Below, one piece after another: positions 46,915 to 55,308 of a stretch of 64,000 bases of DNA. The notes under the pieces were generated by a model. That model saw only the letters and a list, made by a program, of their open reading frames with translations, was not told the DNA's origin and did not search any database. How positions within the stretch are numbered: position 1 is the stretch's first letter; each line of letters begins with the position of its first letter. The DNA lies in contig JAHEZJ010000011.1 in NCBI GenBank assembly GCA_023251135.1, positions 1 through 64,000 on the forward strand, in the 5' to 3' direction. Made by a program: the position numbers and the translations under genes. Origin of the DNA: Flavobacterium sp. Its GTDB lineage: Bacteria; Bacteroidota; Bacteroidia; Flavobacteriales; Flavobacteriaceae.

Positions 46915-47166
46915 TTAGTCCGAAAAATCGTCTGAGGTGTCTAAGATGTCATCAAAGATTTTCTTAAGTGATTTTATATAGACCGGGAATGCAATGGCTA
47001 GCAAGAGATATTCTATTCTGAAAACCGTGATGTCGTCAAGAATTTTGTATAAACAAGGAATGATAAATAGAAGAGAGACAGTTACGCCAACCCAGGGGTT
47101 GTTTTTTATTTTTTTTAATATTGATAAAAGCTTCATGTCTGATGGTCTGTTTAATTCAATTCTCAT
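46915..47166 (-). CDS. Small membrane protein of unknown function
   Basis: An 83-residue protein with two hydrophobic segments (residues 26-44 and 51-65 in PWVGVTVSLLFIIPCLY and EYLLLAIAFPVYIKS) and an acidic C terminus (FDDILDTSDDFSD). A second ATG at 47136 (MKLLSILKKIKNN) is an equally good start and would give 73 residues. It stands alone between terminators. No family is recognised; the coding call depends on the regular hydrophobic pattern. Confidence 0.6.
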   Translation of the reverse strand: MRIELNRPSDMKLLSILKKIKNNPWVGVTVSLLFIIPCLYKILDDITVFRIEYLLLAIAFPVYIKSLKKIFDDILDTSDDFSD

Positions 47167-47302
47167 TTACGTTTTATAATTTGGGTTTCTTGGGGGTAAA
47201 AGTAATTTTGATTTTTGGGAAGGAAATTAAAAATGTCACGAAAGCTGAATTTGTTGTCATGAAATCTTTCGGAGCCTTTGTGGTCGGGAGTATTTCTTTC
47301 AA

Positions 47303-47335
47303 AACAAAAAAAATCCTCCCGGATGGAGAGGATTT
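47303..47335 (-). terminator. Intrinsic terminator after the LytTR regulator
   Basis: Minus strand: AATCCTC-TCCATCCGG-GAGGATT followed by T7, about 30 bases after the regulator's stop codon. Confidence 0.85.
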
Positions 47336-47365
47336 GCAGACTTGTTATTTTTTGAGCTCTTGTTG

Positions 47366-48112
47366 TTACGACAAAATGTTCATCTTTTTTATGAAATCTT
47401 TATAGGTATCGCTCAGATTTATTTTGTGATCGCCTTTTAAAATAATGAGATTATCAGCCAGGATAATTTCTTCTATTTTATTGGTGTTTACGATCGTATT
47501 TCGATGTGTTTTAATGAACCTGTTCTTGTCTAACAAATTGCTGATTTTTGTCAATGAAATCAGAATTACAAATTTTTCCTTCTCGGTAATGATGTTGCAA
47601 TAGCGTTCTTCGACATCAATGTAGAGTATATCGTTTAGTGCTACTTTTTTCAAAGAGTTTTTCTTCTTTATAAACAAGTAGTCATTGCTAATTACGGTAT
47701 CTTGTTCTTCATTTTGAAAAACATTGGTTTGGGCATAAAACTTTTCGACTGCCATTTCTATGGCATATAGAATTTCCAGTTCGTTAAATGGTTTCAGCAA
47801 AAAACTGAAAGGTTTTGTAAGCTTGGCTCTTTCAAAGATCTGGCGGTCTTGTGAACTGGTTAAAAAGACAAATGGTTTGGAGGCGTTTGGAATAATGTTG
47901 ATCGATTCGGCAAACGTAATTCCTTCGGGTTTCCCGTCTAAAAAAACATCAATAATAATGATGTCTATCGTATTTTCGTAAAAAAGTTTCAGTGCATCGG
48001 TAAAATTGGTTGCAACTCCTACAATATTATAATTGTTTTGCCGCAGTACCTTACATAGCGCTTCGCTTTGCTCCGGGGTATCTTCTATAATTAAAACATG
48101 AATGTTATCCAT
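47366..48112 (-). CDS. LytTR-type two-component response regulator
   Basis: A 248-residue regulator. The receiver domain (1-125) has the acidic pair in VLIIEDTPEQ, phospho-acceptor Asp in IIIIDVFLDGKPEG, Thr in FVFLTSSQD and Lys in FLLKPFNELE. The LytTR DNA-binding domain covers about 145-245 (DYLFIKKKNSLKKVALNDILYIDVEERYC split across its first strands; RFIKTHRNTIVN). It overlaps the histidine kinase gene by 8 bases, so kinase and regulator are a translationally coupled pair. Target genes are unknown. Confidence 0.93.
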   Translation of the reverse strand: MDNIHVLIIEDTPEQSEALCKVLRQNNYNIVGVATNFTDALKLFYENTIDIIIIDVFLDGKPEGITFAESINIIPNASKPFVFLTSSQDRQIFERAKLTKPFSFLLKPFNELEILYAIEMAVEKFYAQTNVFQNEEQDTVISNDYLFIKKKNSLKKVALNDILYIDVEERYCNIITEKEKFVILISLTKISNLLDKNRFIKTHRNTIVNTNKIEEIILADNLIILKGDHKINLSDTYKDFIKKMNILS

Positions 48113-49847
48113 CGGTGGTTGTTTTTGGGAAAGTCAAAATCATTTTAGTTCCTATATTGAGCTCACTTTCTATGGCTAGTGTTCCGCCATTTTTTTTGAT
48201 CATTTGTTTGCACAGCTGCAAACCTAAACCGGTACCTATAATTTCAGAATTATTTTTTTTGGCGAGTAAAGAAGTATTGTCGGTAAGTAATTCTCTGATG
48301 GTTTCCGGGCTCATTCCGATTCCGTTGTCCTCAAGGATCAGATCGCACAAATCAGGATTGGTTTCCCGGGTGTAAAAGCTTATTTTGCCATTTTCATTCG
48401 AAAATTTAATCGCATTGTCCAATAAATTACGAAGTACAATTTTTAACGAATCGAGGTCTACGAAGATAAAACTATTTTTTGAAACTAAATTCTCAAAAGT
48501 AATGGTTTTGTCCAGTAGCAAAGGTTTGTAATTGTATTCGATTTGCTGTACGATAGAATACAAGTGAACGGATTCTTGGTGAAAGTACAATTGTTTGGTT
48601 TGTAACATGGCCCAATGCAGTAAATTATCCAATAAGCTATAGGCGCCGCTTGCAATAGTACTGTTTTGAATAATGAGTTGGTTCAATTCATCATAATTCT
48701 TGGTTTCCAGTGTTGCCGATAACTTCGCGTTACTTGTTTTGAGCGCATTTACCGACGAGCGCAGATCATGGCTTACAATAGAGAACAGTTGATCTTTGGT
48801 GGTATTTAATTGATCGAGTTTGTTTTTTTGAAGTAATATGGTTTTGCCATTTTTTACTTTTTGGGCGTAGAGATACACTCCTGCTGTTAAGATTAGCAAT
48901 AGACCAACGGCAGCAAAAAAGAAACCGTTACGTTGGGTATTTTTAAGTTTGTTTTCTACTTCAAGTACTTTTATTTGTTTTTGCTTTTGGGCTACAGCGA
49001 ATTTTTTCTCAAAGTCGGCAACGGCCCAAATTTTGTTTTGATTGTTGAGGGAGTCTTTCCATTGCTCTGATTCTTTCCTGTATTCTAAGGCTTTTTTAAA
49101 ATTACCTTTGTTTTCTTCAACAACAGCCATGTTTTTTGAAGCGACTCTTTTAGTGTCAAAATCTTTTATTTTTGTTGAGAGTTTATAAGCTTTTGTGAAG
49201 TAAGGAATGGCTTGGTCGTCTTTGTATTGTGAATAATATAAATTGGCAATATTCATATACAATCCAATTAAAGAAATTAAGTCATTTTCTGTTTCTTTTA
49301 GTTTCAGACTTTTGAAAAAGTAGTTTTCAGCTTTAAGAAAATCATTAAGATGTAGATAACAAATGCCTAAGTTTTCATATATAATACTTAATTTGTAATC
49401 TTGATTATTGGAAAGAGGTTTCTTTTCAGCTTTTTCGAAATGATAAATAGCTTTTTTAAAATCTCTTAGTTCTAAAGAAATTTGCCCAAGGTTTTTATTT
49501 ATAAAAGGGTAAAGTTTGAAGCTGTTAGATACCAAAAGCATTTCTCTTTGGGCTTCTTTGAATAATCTTTTTTCTCTAAAGCTATATCCCCTGAAAAAGT
49601 GGCAATAATCAATTATTTTTTTGTTTTTTGCCACTGCCAAAGCACTGATAGAATAGGTTAGAGTGGAATCCCAATTCTTCTTTATAAAAGATGCTTTTGC
49701 TTGTTCGAAATTAATTTCTTTTTCAAATTCTTTACTTTCATCTTCGACTACTTTATTTAATGTCATAATAATTGGTTTTACTTGACAGAAAAGTAAACAC
49801 GGGAGACTAAGCAGAATTATAGTGATGAAAATATTAATTCTTAGCAT
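48105..49847 (-). CDS. Sensor histidine kinase with TPR repeats
   Basis: A 580-residue kinase. A signal peptide (to LLFCQ) is followed by about five tetratricopeptide repeats (residues 60-280; for example ENLGICYLHLNDFLKAENYFFKSL), one transmembrane helix (FFFAAVGLLLILTAGVYLY, about 315-335), a coiled linker, the phospho-acceptor block FSIVSHDLRSSVNALK and an HATPase domain (NLLDNAIKFSNENG, DNGIGM, GTGLGLQLCKQMI). The TPR part lies in the periplasm and may sense a protein partner. It works with the LytTR regulator overlapping its 3' end. Confidence 0.93.
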   Translation of the reverse strand: MLRINIFITIILLSLPCLLFCQVKPIIMTLNKVVEDESKEFEKEINFEQAKASFIKKNWDSTLTYSISALAVAKNKKIIDYCHFFRGYSFREKRLFKEAQREMLLVSNSFKLYPFINKNLGQISLELRDFKKAIYHFEKAEKKPLSNNQDYKLSIIYENLGICYLHLNDFLKAENYFFKSLKLKETENDLISLIGLYMNIANLYYSQYKDDQAIPYFTKAYKLSTKIKDFDTKRVASKNMAVVEENKGNFKKALEYRKESEQWKDSLNNQNKIWAVADFEKKFAVAQKQKQIKVLEVENKLKNTQRNGFFFAAVGLLLILTAGVYLYAQKVKNGKTILLQKNKLDQLNTTKDQLFSIVSHDLRSSVNALKTSNAKLSATLETKNYDELNQLIIQNSTIASGAYSLLDNLLHWAMLQTKQLYFHQESVHLYSIVQQIEYNYKPLLLDKTITFENLVSKNSFIFVDLDSLKIVLRNLLDNAIKFSNENGKISFYTRETNPDLCDLILEDNGIGMSPETIRELLTDNTSLLAKKNNSEIIGTGLGLQLCKQMIKKNGGTLAIESELNIGTKMILTFPKTTTDG

Positions 49848-49883
49848 GTTGTAAGTTAGCTATATGTGAAATTAAGAAAGAAA

Positions 49884-49917
49884 AACATCGCTTGATTTGT
49901 GATGATCTAAGCGATGT
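49884..49917 (-). terminator. Intrinsic terminator after the 130-residue unknown gene
   Basis: Minus strand: ACATCGCTTAGAT pairs with ATCAAGCGATGT (one mismatch), then TTTTCTTTC. It separates this gene from the kinase downstream. Confidence 0.75.
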
Positions 49918-49928
49918 GTGTTCATTTT

Positions 49929-50321
49929 TTAGTTGCCTACCTTAGTTTCTGTACCTCTAGAGGTTTCAGGGTCTAAATTTCTTAAGTAAGATGTAACGCT
50001 CTTAATATTGTTAACTGTATCGGAAATATAATCGATTTCAACATACCAAACATCGTAAGTATCTGGCGTGCTTTCATCCCAGTCATAATCAAAATAAACT
50101 TCGATATTGGTATCATTTTCGATTAGGGTTCCAACAACCGGGCTTTGTGAATCTTTAGAGTTGATGTATACCGTAGCACAGATTTTTAAGGTAAGTACAC
50201 CCTGATTTCTGTAAAGTTGTGCTGAGGCTAGAGGCGGGATTGGAAAAGTAAGACCGCTTTGGTCTGAAAAGACAAAATCTTGCTCGTTAATTTTTGTGAT
50301 TTGGGTAATGTTAAAGTACAT
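49929..50321 (-). CDS. Uncharacterised acidic protein
   Basis: A 130-residue protein without a signal peptide or membrane segment. The pattern is beta-rich (MYFNITQITKINEQDFVFSD, LTLKICATVYI, IEVYFDYDWDES, YDVWYVEIDYI), with several acidic loops. It is monocistronic, with a terminator after it. I do not recognise a family. It might be part of a surface or secreted assembly that lacks a classical signal, but there is no direct support. Confidence 0.6.
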   Translation of the reverse strand: MYFNITQITKINEQDFVFSDQSGLTFPIPPLASAQLYRNQGVLTLKICATVYINSKDSQSPVVGTLIENDTNIEVYFDYDWDESTPDTYDVWYVEIDYISDTVNNIKSVTSYLRNLDPETSRGTETKVGN

Positions 50322-50461
50322 AATTGTGTTTTAAGGATTACTAATTTGTTTTTTTGGCGTGTTAAAGATATTTTATTTTCCTGTATAAATGTAAGGTTTG
50401 TCGTGTTTTTTTGTGATTATTCGGGTATTTGAGGAGATATTTAGTGAAAAATTGCAATAAA

Positions 50462-50503
50462 AACGAAAAACCCCAATTCAAATACATGAATTGGGGTTTT
50501 CTA
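50462..50503 (-). terminator. Intrinsic terminator after pnp
   Basis: Minus strand: AAAACCCCAATTCAT pairs with ATGAATTGGGG-type arm (ATTTGAATTGGGGTTTT) and is followed by a T-rich tail, about 30 bases after the pnp stop. Confidence 0.88.
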
Positions 50504-50533
50504 TGAATAAACCTTTAGTAAACTAAGATCTGA

Positions 50534-52669
50534 TTACTCTTTTTTCTCCTCACGTGGAGGTCTTTGTAAAAGTGCTTTTCTTGACACTTTTTCTTTTTTA
50601 GTTTTAGGATCTACACCTAAGTATTTCACTTGGAATACATCACCCATGTTTACAACATCAGTAACATTTTCAGTGCGTTCCCATGCTAATTCAGAAACGT
50701 GTAATAAAACTTCGTTTCCTGGTGCAGCAGTATATTCTACTACAGCTCCAAAATCTAACATTTTAATTACTTTTACTTCGTAAGCTTCTCCCATTTGCGG
50801 TTTGAAAGTGATTGACTTAATTTTTGCCAATACTGCTTCAATTCCGGCAGGATCTGTACCTAAGATTTCGATTACACCTTGTTCGTCAACTTCGTTGATT
50901 ACAATAGTCGTTCCTGTAGCTTTTTGTAATTCCTGAATTACTTTTCCTCCAGGTCCGATCAATGCTCCAATAAAGTTTCCAGGAATAGTTCTGGTAATGA
51001 TTTTTGGTGCATGTGCTTTCACGTCAGCTCTTGGCGCAGCAATCGTTTCAGTCAGTTTACCTAAAATGTGTAGACGTCCTTCTCTTGCTTGTCCTAAAGC
51101 CTGTTCCATAATGTCATAACGTAAACCATCAATTTTGATGTCCATTTGACAAGCGGTAATACCGTCAGCAGTTCCGGTTACTTTAAAGTCCATATCTCCT
51201 AAGTGATCTTCATCACCTAAAATATCTGACAATACAGCAAATTTCTCACCGTCAGTAATTAATCCCATAGCGATTCCTGAAACCGGTTTTGTCATTTGAA
51301 CTCCGGCATCCATTAAAGCCATTGTTCCTGCACAAACGGTTGCCATAGAAGAAGAACCATTAGATTCTAAAACTTCAGAAACAATACGGATAGTGTAAGG
51401 ACAATCAGCAGGAATCATATTTTTCAAAGCTCTTTGAGCTAAGTTACCGTGACCAACCTCTCTTCTTGAAGTTCCTCTTAGAGGTTTTGCTTCACCAGTA
51501 GAGAAAGGAGGGAAGTTGTAGTGTAAATAGAATTTCTCTTCACCTTGTTCAGATGGAGAATCAATTTGGTTTGCTTCTCTTGAAGTTCCAAGAGTTACCG
51601 TTGCCAATGCCTGAGTTTCTCCACGTGTAAACAATGAAGATCCGTGAACTCTTGGTAAGTAATCAGTTTCACACCAGATTGGTCTGATGTCTGTTGTTTT
51701 TCTTCCGTCTAAACGAACACCTAATTCTAATACTACATTACGAACAGCTTCTTTGTTTGTTTTGTAGAAATATTTAGAAACTAAATCTCCATCAGCAGCC
51801 AATTCTTCTTCTGTAAATAAAGCTTTTACTTCTTCTTTTACTTCAGCAAATGCAGCACCTCTTTCGTGTTTAGCAGAACCAACTTTTGCAATAGCATAGA
51901 TTTTATCATATGCTGCAGCTTTTACTTTTTTGTAAATTTCTTCGTTTTCTTTCTCACCTTCGTAAGTACGAATTTCTTTTTTACCAAAAGCAGCCTGCAA
52001 ACGCAATTGCGCCTGGATTTGTACTTTAATAGCTTCGTGAGCAAACTTAATGGCTTCCACCATTTCAGCTTCTGAAATTTCTTTCATCTCACCTTCAACC
52101 ATCGCAACAGAATCCAAAGAAGCTCCAATCATCATATCGATGTCAGATTTTTCTAATTCTACTCTGCTTGGGTTGATTACGAATTTTCCATCGATACGTG
52201 CAACACGTACTTCAGAAATTAAGTTATAAAATGGAATGTCTGAAACTGCTAATGCTGCAGATGCCGCTAGACCAGCCAAAGCGTCCGGCATAACCTCTTC
52301 GTCATGAGACATTAATTGAATCATAACCTGAGTTTCAGCATGGTAATCGTCTGGGAAAAGTGGACGTAAAACACGGTCAACTAATCTCATTGTCAATACT
52401 TCGCTATCACTTGGACGAGCTTCTCTTTTGAAGAAACCACCCGGAAAACGACCTGCTGCTGCAAATTTTTCGCGATAATCTACCGTTAATGGTAAAAAAT
52501 CAACGCCTGGGTTAGAAGTGCGAGCTGAAACTGCTGTCGCAAGAATCATAGTGTCGCCCATTCTTACTACTACAGAACCGTCTGCTTGTTTTGCTAAACG
52601 CCCTGTCTCGATTGTGATGCTTCTGCCATCACCTAAATCGATCTTTTCTACAAATAATTGTGGAATCAT
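50534..52669 (-). CDS. pnp: Polyribonucleotide nucleotidyltransferase (PNPase)
   Basis: A 711-residue phosphorolytic 3'-5' exoribonuclease of the RNA degradation machinery. Two RNase PH domains (residues about 10-140 and 320-540, with [18 protein letters not shown] and [30 protein letters not shown] split among the active-site blocks; [10 protein letters not shown] holds the metal ligand Asp) flank a helical domain; a KH domain ([15 protein letters not shown], about 565-625) and an S1 domain ([16 protein letters not shown]) follow. The gene lies 163 bases after rpsO with a structured leader between them, the same order as in many bacteria. Confidence 0.97.
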   Translation of the reverse strand: MIPQLFVEKIDLGDGRSITIETGRLAKQADGSVVVRMGDTMILATAVSARTSNPGVDFLPLTVDYREKFAAAGRFPGGFFKREARPSDSEVLTMRLVDRVLRPLFPDDYHAETQVMIQLMSHDEEVMPDALAGLAASAALAVSDIPFYNLISEVRVARIDGKFVINPSRVELEKSDIDMMIGASLDSVAMVEGEMKEISEAEMVEAIKFAHEAIKVQIQAQLRLQAAFGKKEIRTYEGEKENEEIYKKVKAAAYDKIYAIAKVGSAKHERGAAFAEVKEEVKALFTEEELAADGDLVSKYFYKTNKEAVRNVVLELGVRLDGRKTTDIRPIWCETDYLPRVHGSSLFTRGETQALATVTLGTSREANQIDSPSEQGEEKFYLHYNFPPFSTGEAKPLRGTSRREVGHGNLAQRALKNMIPADCPYTIRIVSEVLESNGSSSMATVCAGTMALMDAGVQMTKPVSGIAMGLITDGEKFAVLSDILGDEDHLGDMDFKVTGTADGITACQMDIKIDGLRYDIMEQALGQAREGRLHILGKLTETIAAPRADVKAHAPKIITRTIPGNFIGALIGPGGKVIQELQKATGTTIVINEVDEQGVIEILGTDPAGIEAVLAKIKSITFKPQMGEAYEVKVIKMLDFGAVVEYTAAPGNEVLLHVSELAWERTENVTDVVNMGDVFQVKYLGVDPKTKKEKVSRKALLQRPPREEKKE

Positions 52670-52690
52670 AATTTTTCCTTATTGGTTATA

Positions 52691-52751
52691 CAATGGGTTT
52701 TAGTTGTGTTGTAGTTGTTGTTGTGTGTAGTTATTGTTCTAAAACCCAATG
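52691..52751 (-). promoter_or_regulatory. Long hairpin in the pnp leader with a G-free loop
   Basis: TGGGTTTTAG (52694-52703) and CTAAAACCCA (52739-52748) are exact inverse complements, enclosing 35 bases. In the pnp transcript the loop consists only of A, C and U, mainly CAACAACA-like, and the stem ends about 22 bases before the start codon. In E. coli PNPase represses its own gene through a leader stem cut by RNase III; this may be an analogous site. Confidence 0.6.
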
Positions 52752-52792
52752 AAAAACCAAACTTTTTTTCTTATAAAATGCTTGTAATGTAA

Positions 52793-52820
52793 AAACAAAA
52801 AGAGGCACTCTCGCACCTCT
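52793..52820 (-). terminator. Intrinsic terminator after rpsO
   Basis: Minus strand: AGAGGTGC-GAGA-GTGCCTCT with two G-U pairs, followed by TTTTGTTTTT. It lies 13 bases after the rpsO stop. Confidence 0.8.
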
Positions 52821-52832
52821 TTTCTATATTGA

Positions 52833-53099
52833 TTATTTTCTGATATTCAATACTTTGATAATCTCACGATATCTGTTGATCTCTTTCTTTTTCAAGTAGT
52901 CCAACAAAGCTCTTCTTTTACCTACTAATAGTACAAGTGAACGCTCAGTGTTGTAATCGTGACGATTTTTTTTCAAGTGTTCAGTTAAGTGTGAAATTCT
53001 GTAAGTGAACAATGCAATTTGACCTTCTGCGCTTCCAGTGTTTGTTGCACCACCGTGTTGTGCGAAAATCTCTTCTTTCTTTTCTTTAGTTAAATACAT
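52833..53099 (-). CDS. rpsO: 30S ribosomal protein S15
   Basis: An 88-residue S15 protein of exactly the family length. Signature stretches are GSAEGQIALFTYRISHLTEHLKKN (split into two helices), HDYNTERSLVLLVGKRRALLDYLKK and the ending YREIIKVLNIRK. S15 binds 16S rRNA early in assembly of the small-subunit platform. Its place before pnp is conserved widely. Confidence 0.98.
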   Translation of the reverse strand: MYLTKEKKEEIFAQHGGATNTGSAEGQIALFTYRISHLTEHLKKNRHDYNTERSLVLLVGKRRALLDYLKKKEINRYREIIKVLNIRK

Positions 53100-53254
53100 T
53101 CCAATATTGTTTAATGATTTTTATGTATGTCATACAACTTTTGTAAGACGGTGCAAAATTAGAACTTTTTTCTGAAAAAATAAATTTAAATATTGAAAAA
53201 ATTAAACATTTGGTAATTTAACACCATATTTAACTTTTTAAAATGAGATCCTGA

Positions 53255-53710
53255 TTAAAATAATTTGGCAACTTCCTGATTTACGAACTCTAAAAACCTC
53301 TCATCGGCTTCTGTAAACGGATCAATAACATGACTGTCAATGTCGATTTGACCAATATTTACGCCATCAACAAATAAAGGAACTACTATTTCAGATTTCA
53401 CAGTAAAACTGCAGGCAATATAATTGTCCTGAGCTGCAACATCCGGCACTACAAAATTGGCATTACTTTCAGCTACCTGGCCGCAAATCCCTTTTCCGAA
53501 AGGAATAACAGTATGATCTGTTTCTGCTCCAACATACGGCCCCAAATGCAGGGTTTTGTTCTCGTGATTGGCAAAATAAAAACCAACCCAGTTGTAGTAT
53601 TCAATATTTTCGTTCAATAACTGACAGATTGCTAATAATTTTTCGTCTCTAACTAATACTGAATCAGAAACAATAGCGCTTATTTTTGGTTGTAATTCTT
53701 GAAATGTCAT
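53255..53710 (-). CDS. GAF-domain free methionine-(R)-sulfoxide reductase-like protein
   Basis: A 151-residue single GAF domain of the YebR/fRMsr group, which reduces free methionine-R-sulfoxide. Conserved blocks are NWVGFYF, LGPYVGAETDHTVIPFGKGICGQVAES, DVAAQDNYIACS and SEIVVPL, then IDIDSHVIDPF. Two cysteines match the pair in GxCG and IACx; a third cysteine found before the GxCG block in well-studied enzymes is absent here (TDHTVIP). It should act in the cytoplasm as an oxidative repair enzyme. Divergent from xrtF. Confidence 0.88.
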   Translation of the reverse strand: MTFQELQPKISAIVSDSVLVRDEKLLAICQLLNENIEYYNWVGFYFANHENKTLHLGPYVGAETDHTVIPFGKGICGQVAESNANFVVPDVAAQDNYIACSFTVKSEIVVPLFVDGVNIGQIDIDSHVIDPFTEADERFLEFVNQEVAKLF

Positions 53711-53781
53711 GATGTTAAAATTTTATACAAAAGTATTTAAAGCTAAACTCAAAAAATACATAAATTTGAAAAAAAATTCCG

Positions 53782-54318
53782 TTGAAAAAATATTTAGTAC
53801 AGTTTAAGCCCTTCCTGATTTTTATAAGCACTTTTTTTGCGGCCTATATTGTACTAACCTTGGTGTATAAGTTCTATTTGAACGGTTTCGGACCAAATGA
53901 AGTAGATGGAATAACCAATGTTGTGGGGCGAAATGTCGAACAGCTCATGCAATTGTTTCATTGTGAGATCAAAGTTCATAAAAGCCTCACCGATTCGTGG
54001 TTAGAAGTTTGGTACAATAAACATTATTCGGTTCGAATCGTTGAAGGCTGCAATGCTGTAAGCGTTATGGTTTTGTTTGTTGCGTTTGTACTGGCGTTTT
54101 CCGGAAAGTTTAAAGCAACTTTGTTGTTTATCCTATTTGGAATCTTTTCTATTTATGTTTTAAATGTAGCCAGAATATCACTATTGGTGGTTTTGCTGTT
54201 TCGTTTTCACGAACACAATCATTTTTTACATGGAACTTTGTTTCCTTTAATGATTTACGGTTTCGTTTTTCTTTTGTGGATTGTTTGGGTAAACAAATTT
54301 TCGAAGTATGCTAAATAA
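53782..54318 (+). CDS. xrtF: Exosortase family protein XrtF
   Basis: A 178-residue integral membrane protein with about five helices. The exosortase catalytic triad is visible: Cys90 in VEGCNAVSV, Arg131 in LNVARISLL and His150 in FLHGTLFP. Exosortases cleave C-terminal sorting tails of exported proteins and may transfer them to a surface polymer. The start is TTG at 53782; the next Met is too far in. A TAAATTTG -7-like element ends 13 bases upstream. The partner gene overlaps the 3' end by 11 bases, the usual arrangement for XrtF. Confidence 0.9.
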   Translation: MKKYLVQFKPFLIFISTFFAAYIVLTLVYKFYLNGFGPNEVDGITNVVGRNVEQLMQLFHCEIKVHKSLTDSWLEVWYNKHYSVRIVEGCNAVSVMVLFVAFVLAFSGKFKATLLFILFGIFSIYVLNVARISLLVVLLFRFHEHNHFLHGTLFPLMIYGFVFLLWIVWVNKFSKYAK

Positions 54319-54754
54319 AATCCTCCAACACAAATTCAAATTAATAATTGCAACAGCAATTGTACTGTGTTTTGCCGTTATTAGGGCTTTTGAAAATCAG
54401 CTTTTTTATGATCCTTTTCTGCGTTATTTTGACGGGAATTTTAAAAATTTGCCTTTCCCGGAAGTAGAGACCTTTGCTCTTTTTTGGAATCTGTTACTTC
54501 GATACGTTCTGAATACGATTCTGTCCCTTGTATTAATCTATACTTTGTTTCAGGATCGCGATATGTTTCAATTCAGCCTGTTTTTATATGCGTTTTTTGC
54601 CGTGCTGCTTCTGGTAATGTTTTTTGTTATTCTCGAATGTTTTCCACAGTGGAATTGGCTACTTTTTTATGTACGACGATTCATTATTCAGCCCATATTT
54701 GTAATGTTGTTTATTCCGGCATTTTATTATCAGCAACAAAATTTAAAAAAATAA
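54308..54754 (+). CDS. Exosortase F system-associated membrane protein
   Basis: A 148-residue membrane protein with four hydrophobic segments (residues about 12-26, 60-82, 90-112 and 123-140). Charged and aromatic marks such as RAFENQLFYDPFLRYF and ECFPQWNWLLFYVRRF match the pattern I know for the partner encoded next to XrtF in Flavobacteriia. The 11-base overlap with xrtF suggests translational coupling and a complex. Its biochemical role is unknown. Confidence 0.85.
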   Translation: MLNKILQHKFKLIIATAIVLCFAVIRAFENQLFYDPFLRYFDGNFKNLPFPEVETFALFWNLLLRYVLNTILSLVLIYTLFQDRDMFQFSLFLYAFFAVLLLVMFFVILECFPQWNWLLFYVRRFIIQPIFVMLFIPAFYYQQQNLKK

Positions 54755-54799
54755 CACTTTATGCGGTCTTTTTTGGTGTCTTTTAAATAATTTTGCAGT

Positions 54800-55195
54800 A
54801 TGAAACTAAAAAAGTGCACCGGATTATTTTTAGCCTTCCTGTTGTTGGTCTCCAACATTGGGTTTGCTTTTGATGTGCACTATTGCGGTGGTGAGATTGC
54901 TTCGGTTTCGTTAAACACCACAGTTGCCGCTGCGGAAAAGAATTGTTGTGGAGCATCCGAAAAAAAATCATCTTGCTGTAAAGACAAAGTAGTTCATTTT
55001 GAGAAAAAATCAGACGATGCTACTTTAAAGTTTTTCTTCTTTCAGCTTGCTTTTCCTCCGGTAATTCAGGAGTATCAGCCAATTGCTTTTCTTGGAATTT
55101 CAAATTTCAAAAGCAATCAGGTCATTTCGTATTATTCTGATGCGAATGCGCCTCCTTTGTTCAAATTATACCATCAGTATATTTTTTATTCCTGA
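54800..55195 (+). CDS. HYC_CC_PP-type cysteine-rich secreted protein
   Basis: A 131-residue exported protein (signal peptide to GFAF). It carries His-Tyr-Cys at 27-29 (DVHYCGGE), two double cysteines at 49-50 and 59-60 (NCCGASEKKSSCC), and a proline pair near the end (NAPPLFKLYHQ), which are the marks that give the HYC_CC_PP family its name. The clustered Cys and His suggest binding of a soft metal such as copper. It precedes a TonB receptor and an HMA protein. A -7-like TAATTTTG (54788-54795) ends 4 bases before the ATG. Confidence 0.82.
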   Translation: MKLKKCTGLFLAFLLLVSNIGFAFDVHYCGGEIASVSLNTTVAAAEKNCCGASEKKSSCCKDKVVHFEKKSDDATLKFFFFQLAFPPVIQEYQPIAFLGISNFKSNQVISYYSDANAPPLFKLYHQYIFYS

Positions 55196-55308
55196 TTTTA
55201 ATGTTTAGATCCGGGCCATTTTGGCTTGTGCTATGCTGTTTGTTTATTTCTCCTTTGGAAGAAATGACATCAGAGCGGCCTTCTATTTAACATTAAAGTC
55301 AATTTTTT

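Noticed and set aside
52691..52751. Riboswitch in the pnp leader
   Set aside because: The structure is a single stem with an unstructured loop and shows no known aptamer core.
54484..54786. 100-codon open frame in another frame over the XrtF partner gene
   Set aside because: It overlaps the hydrophobic partner gene on the same strand and lacks a plausible start or family.
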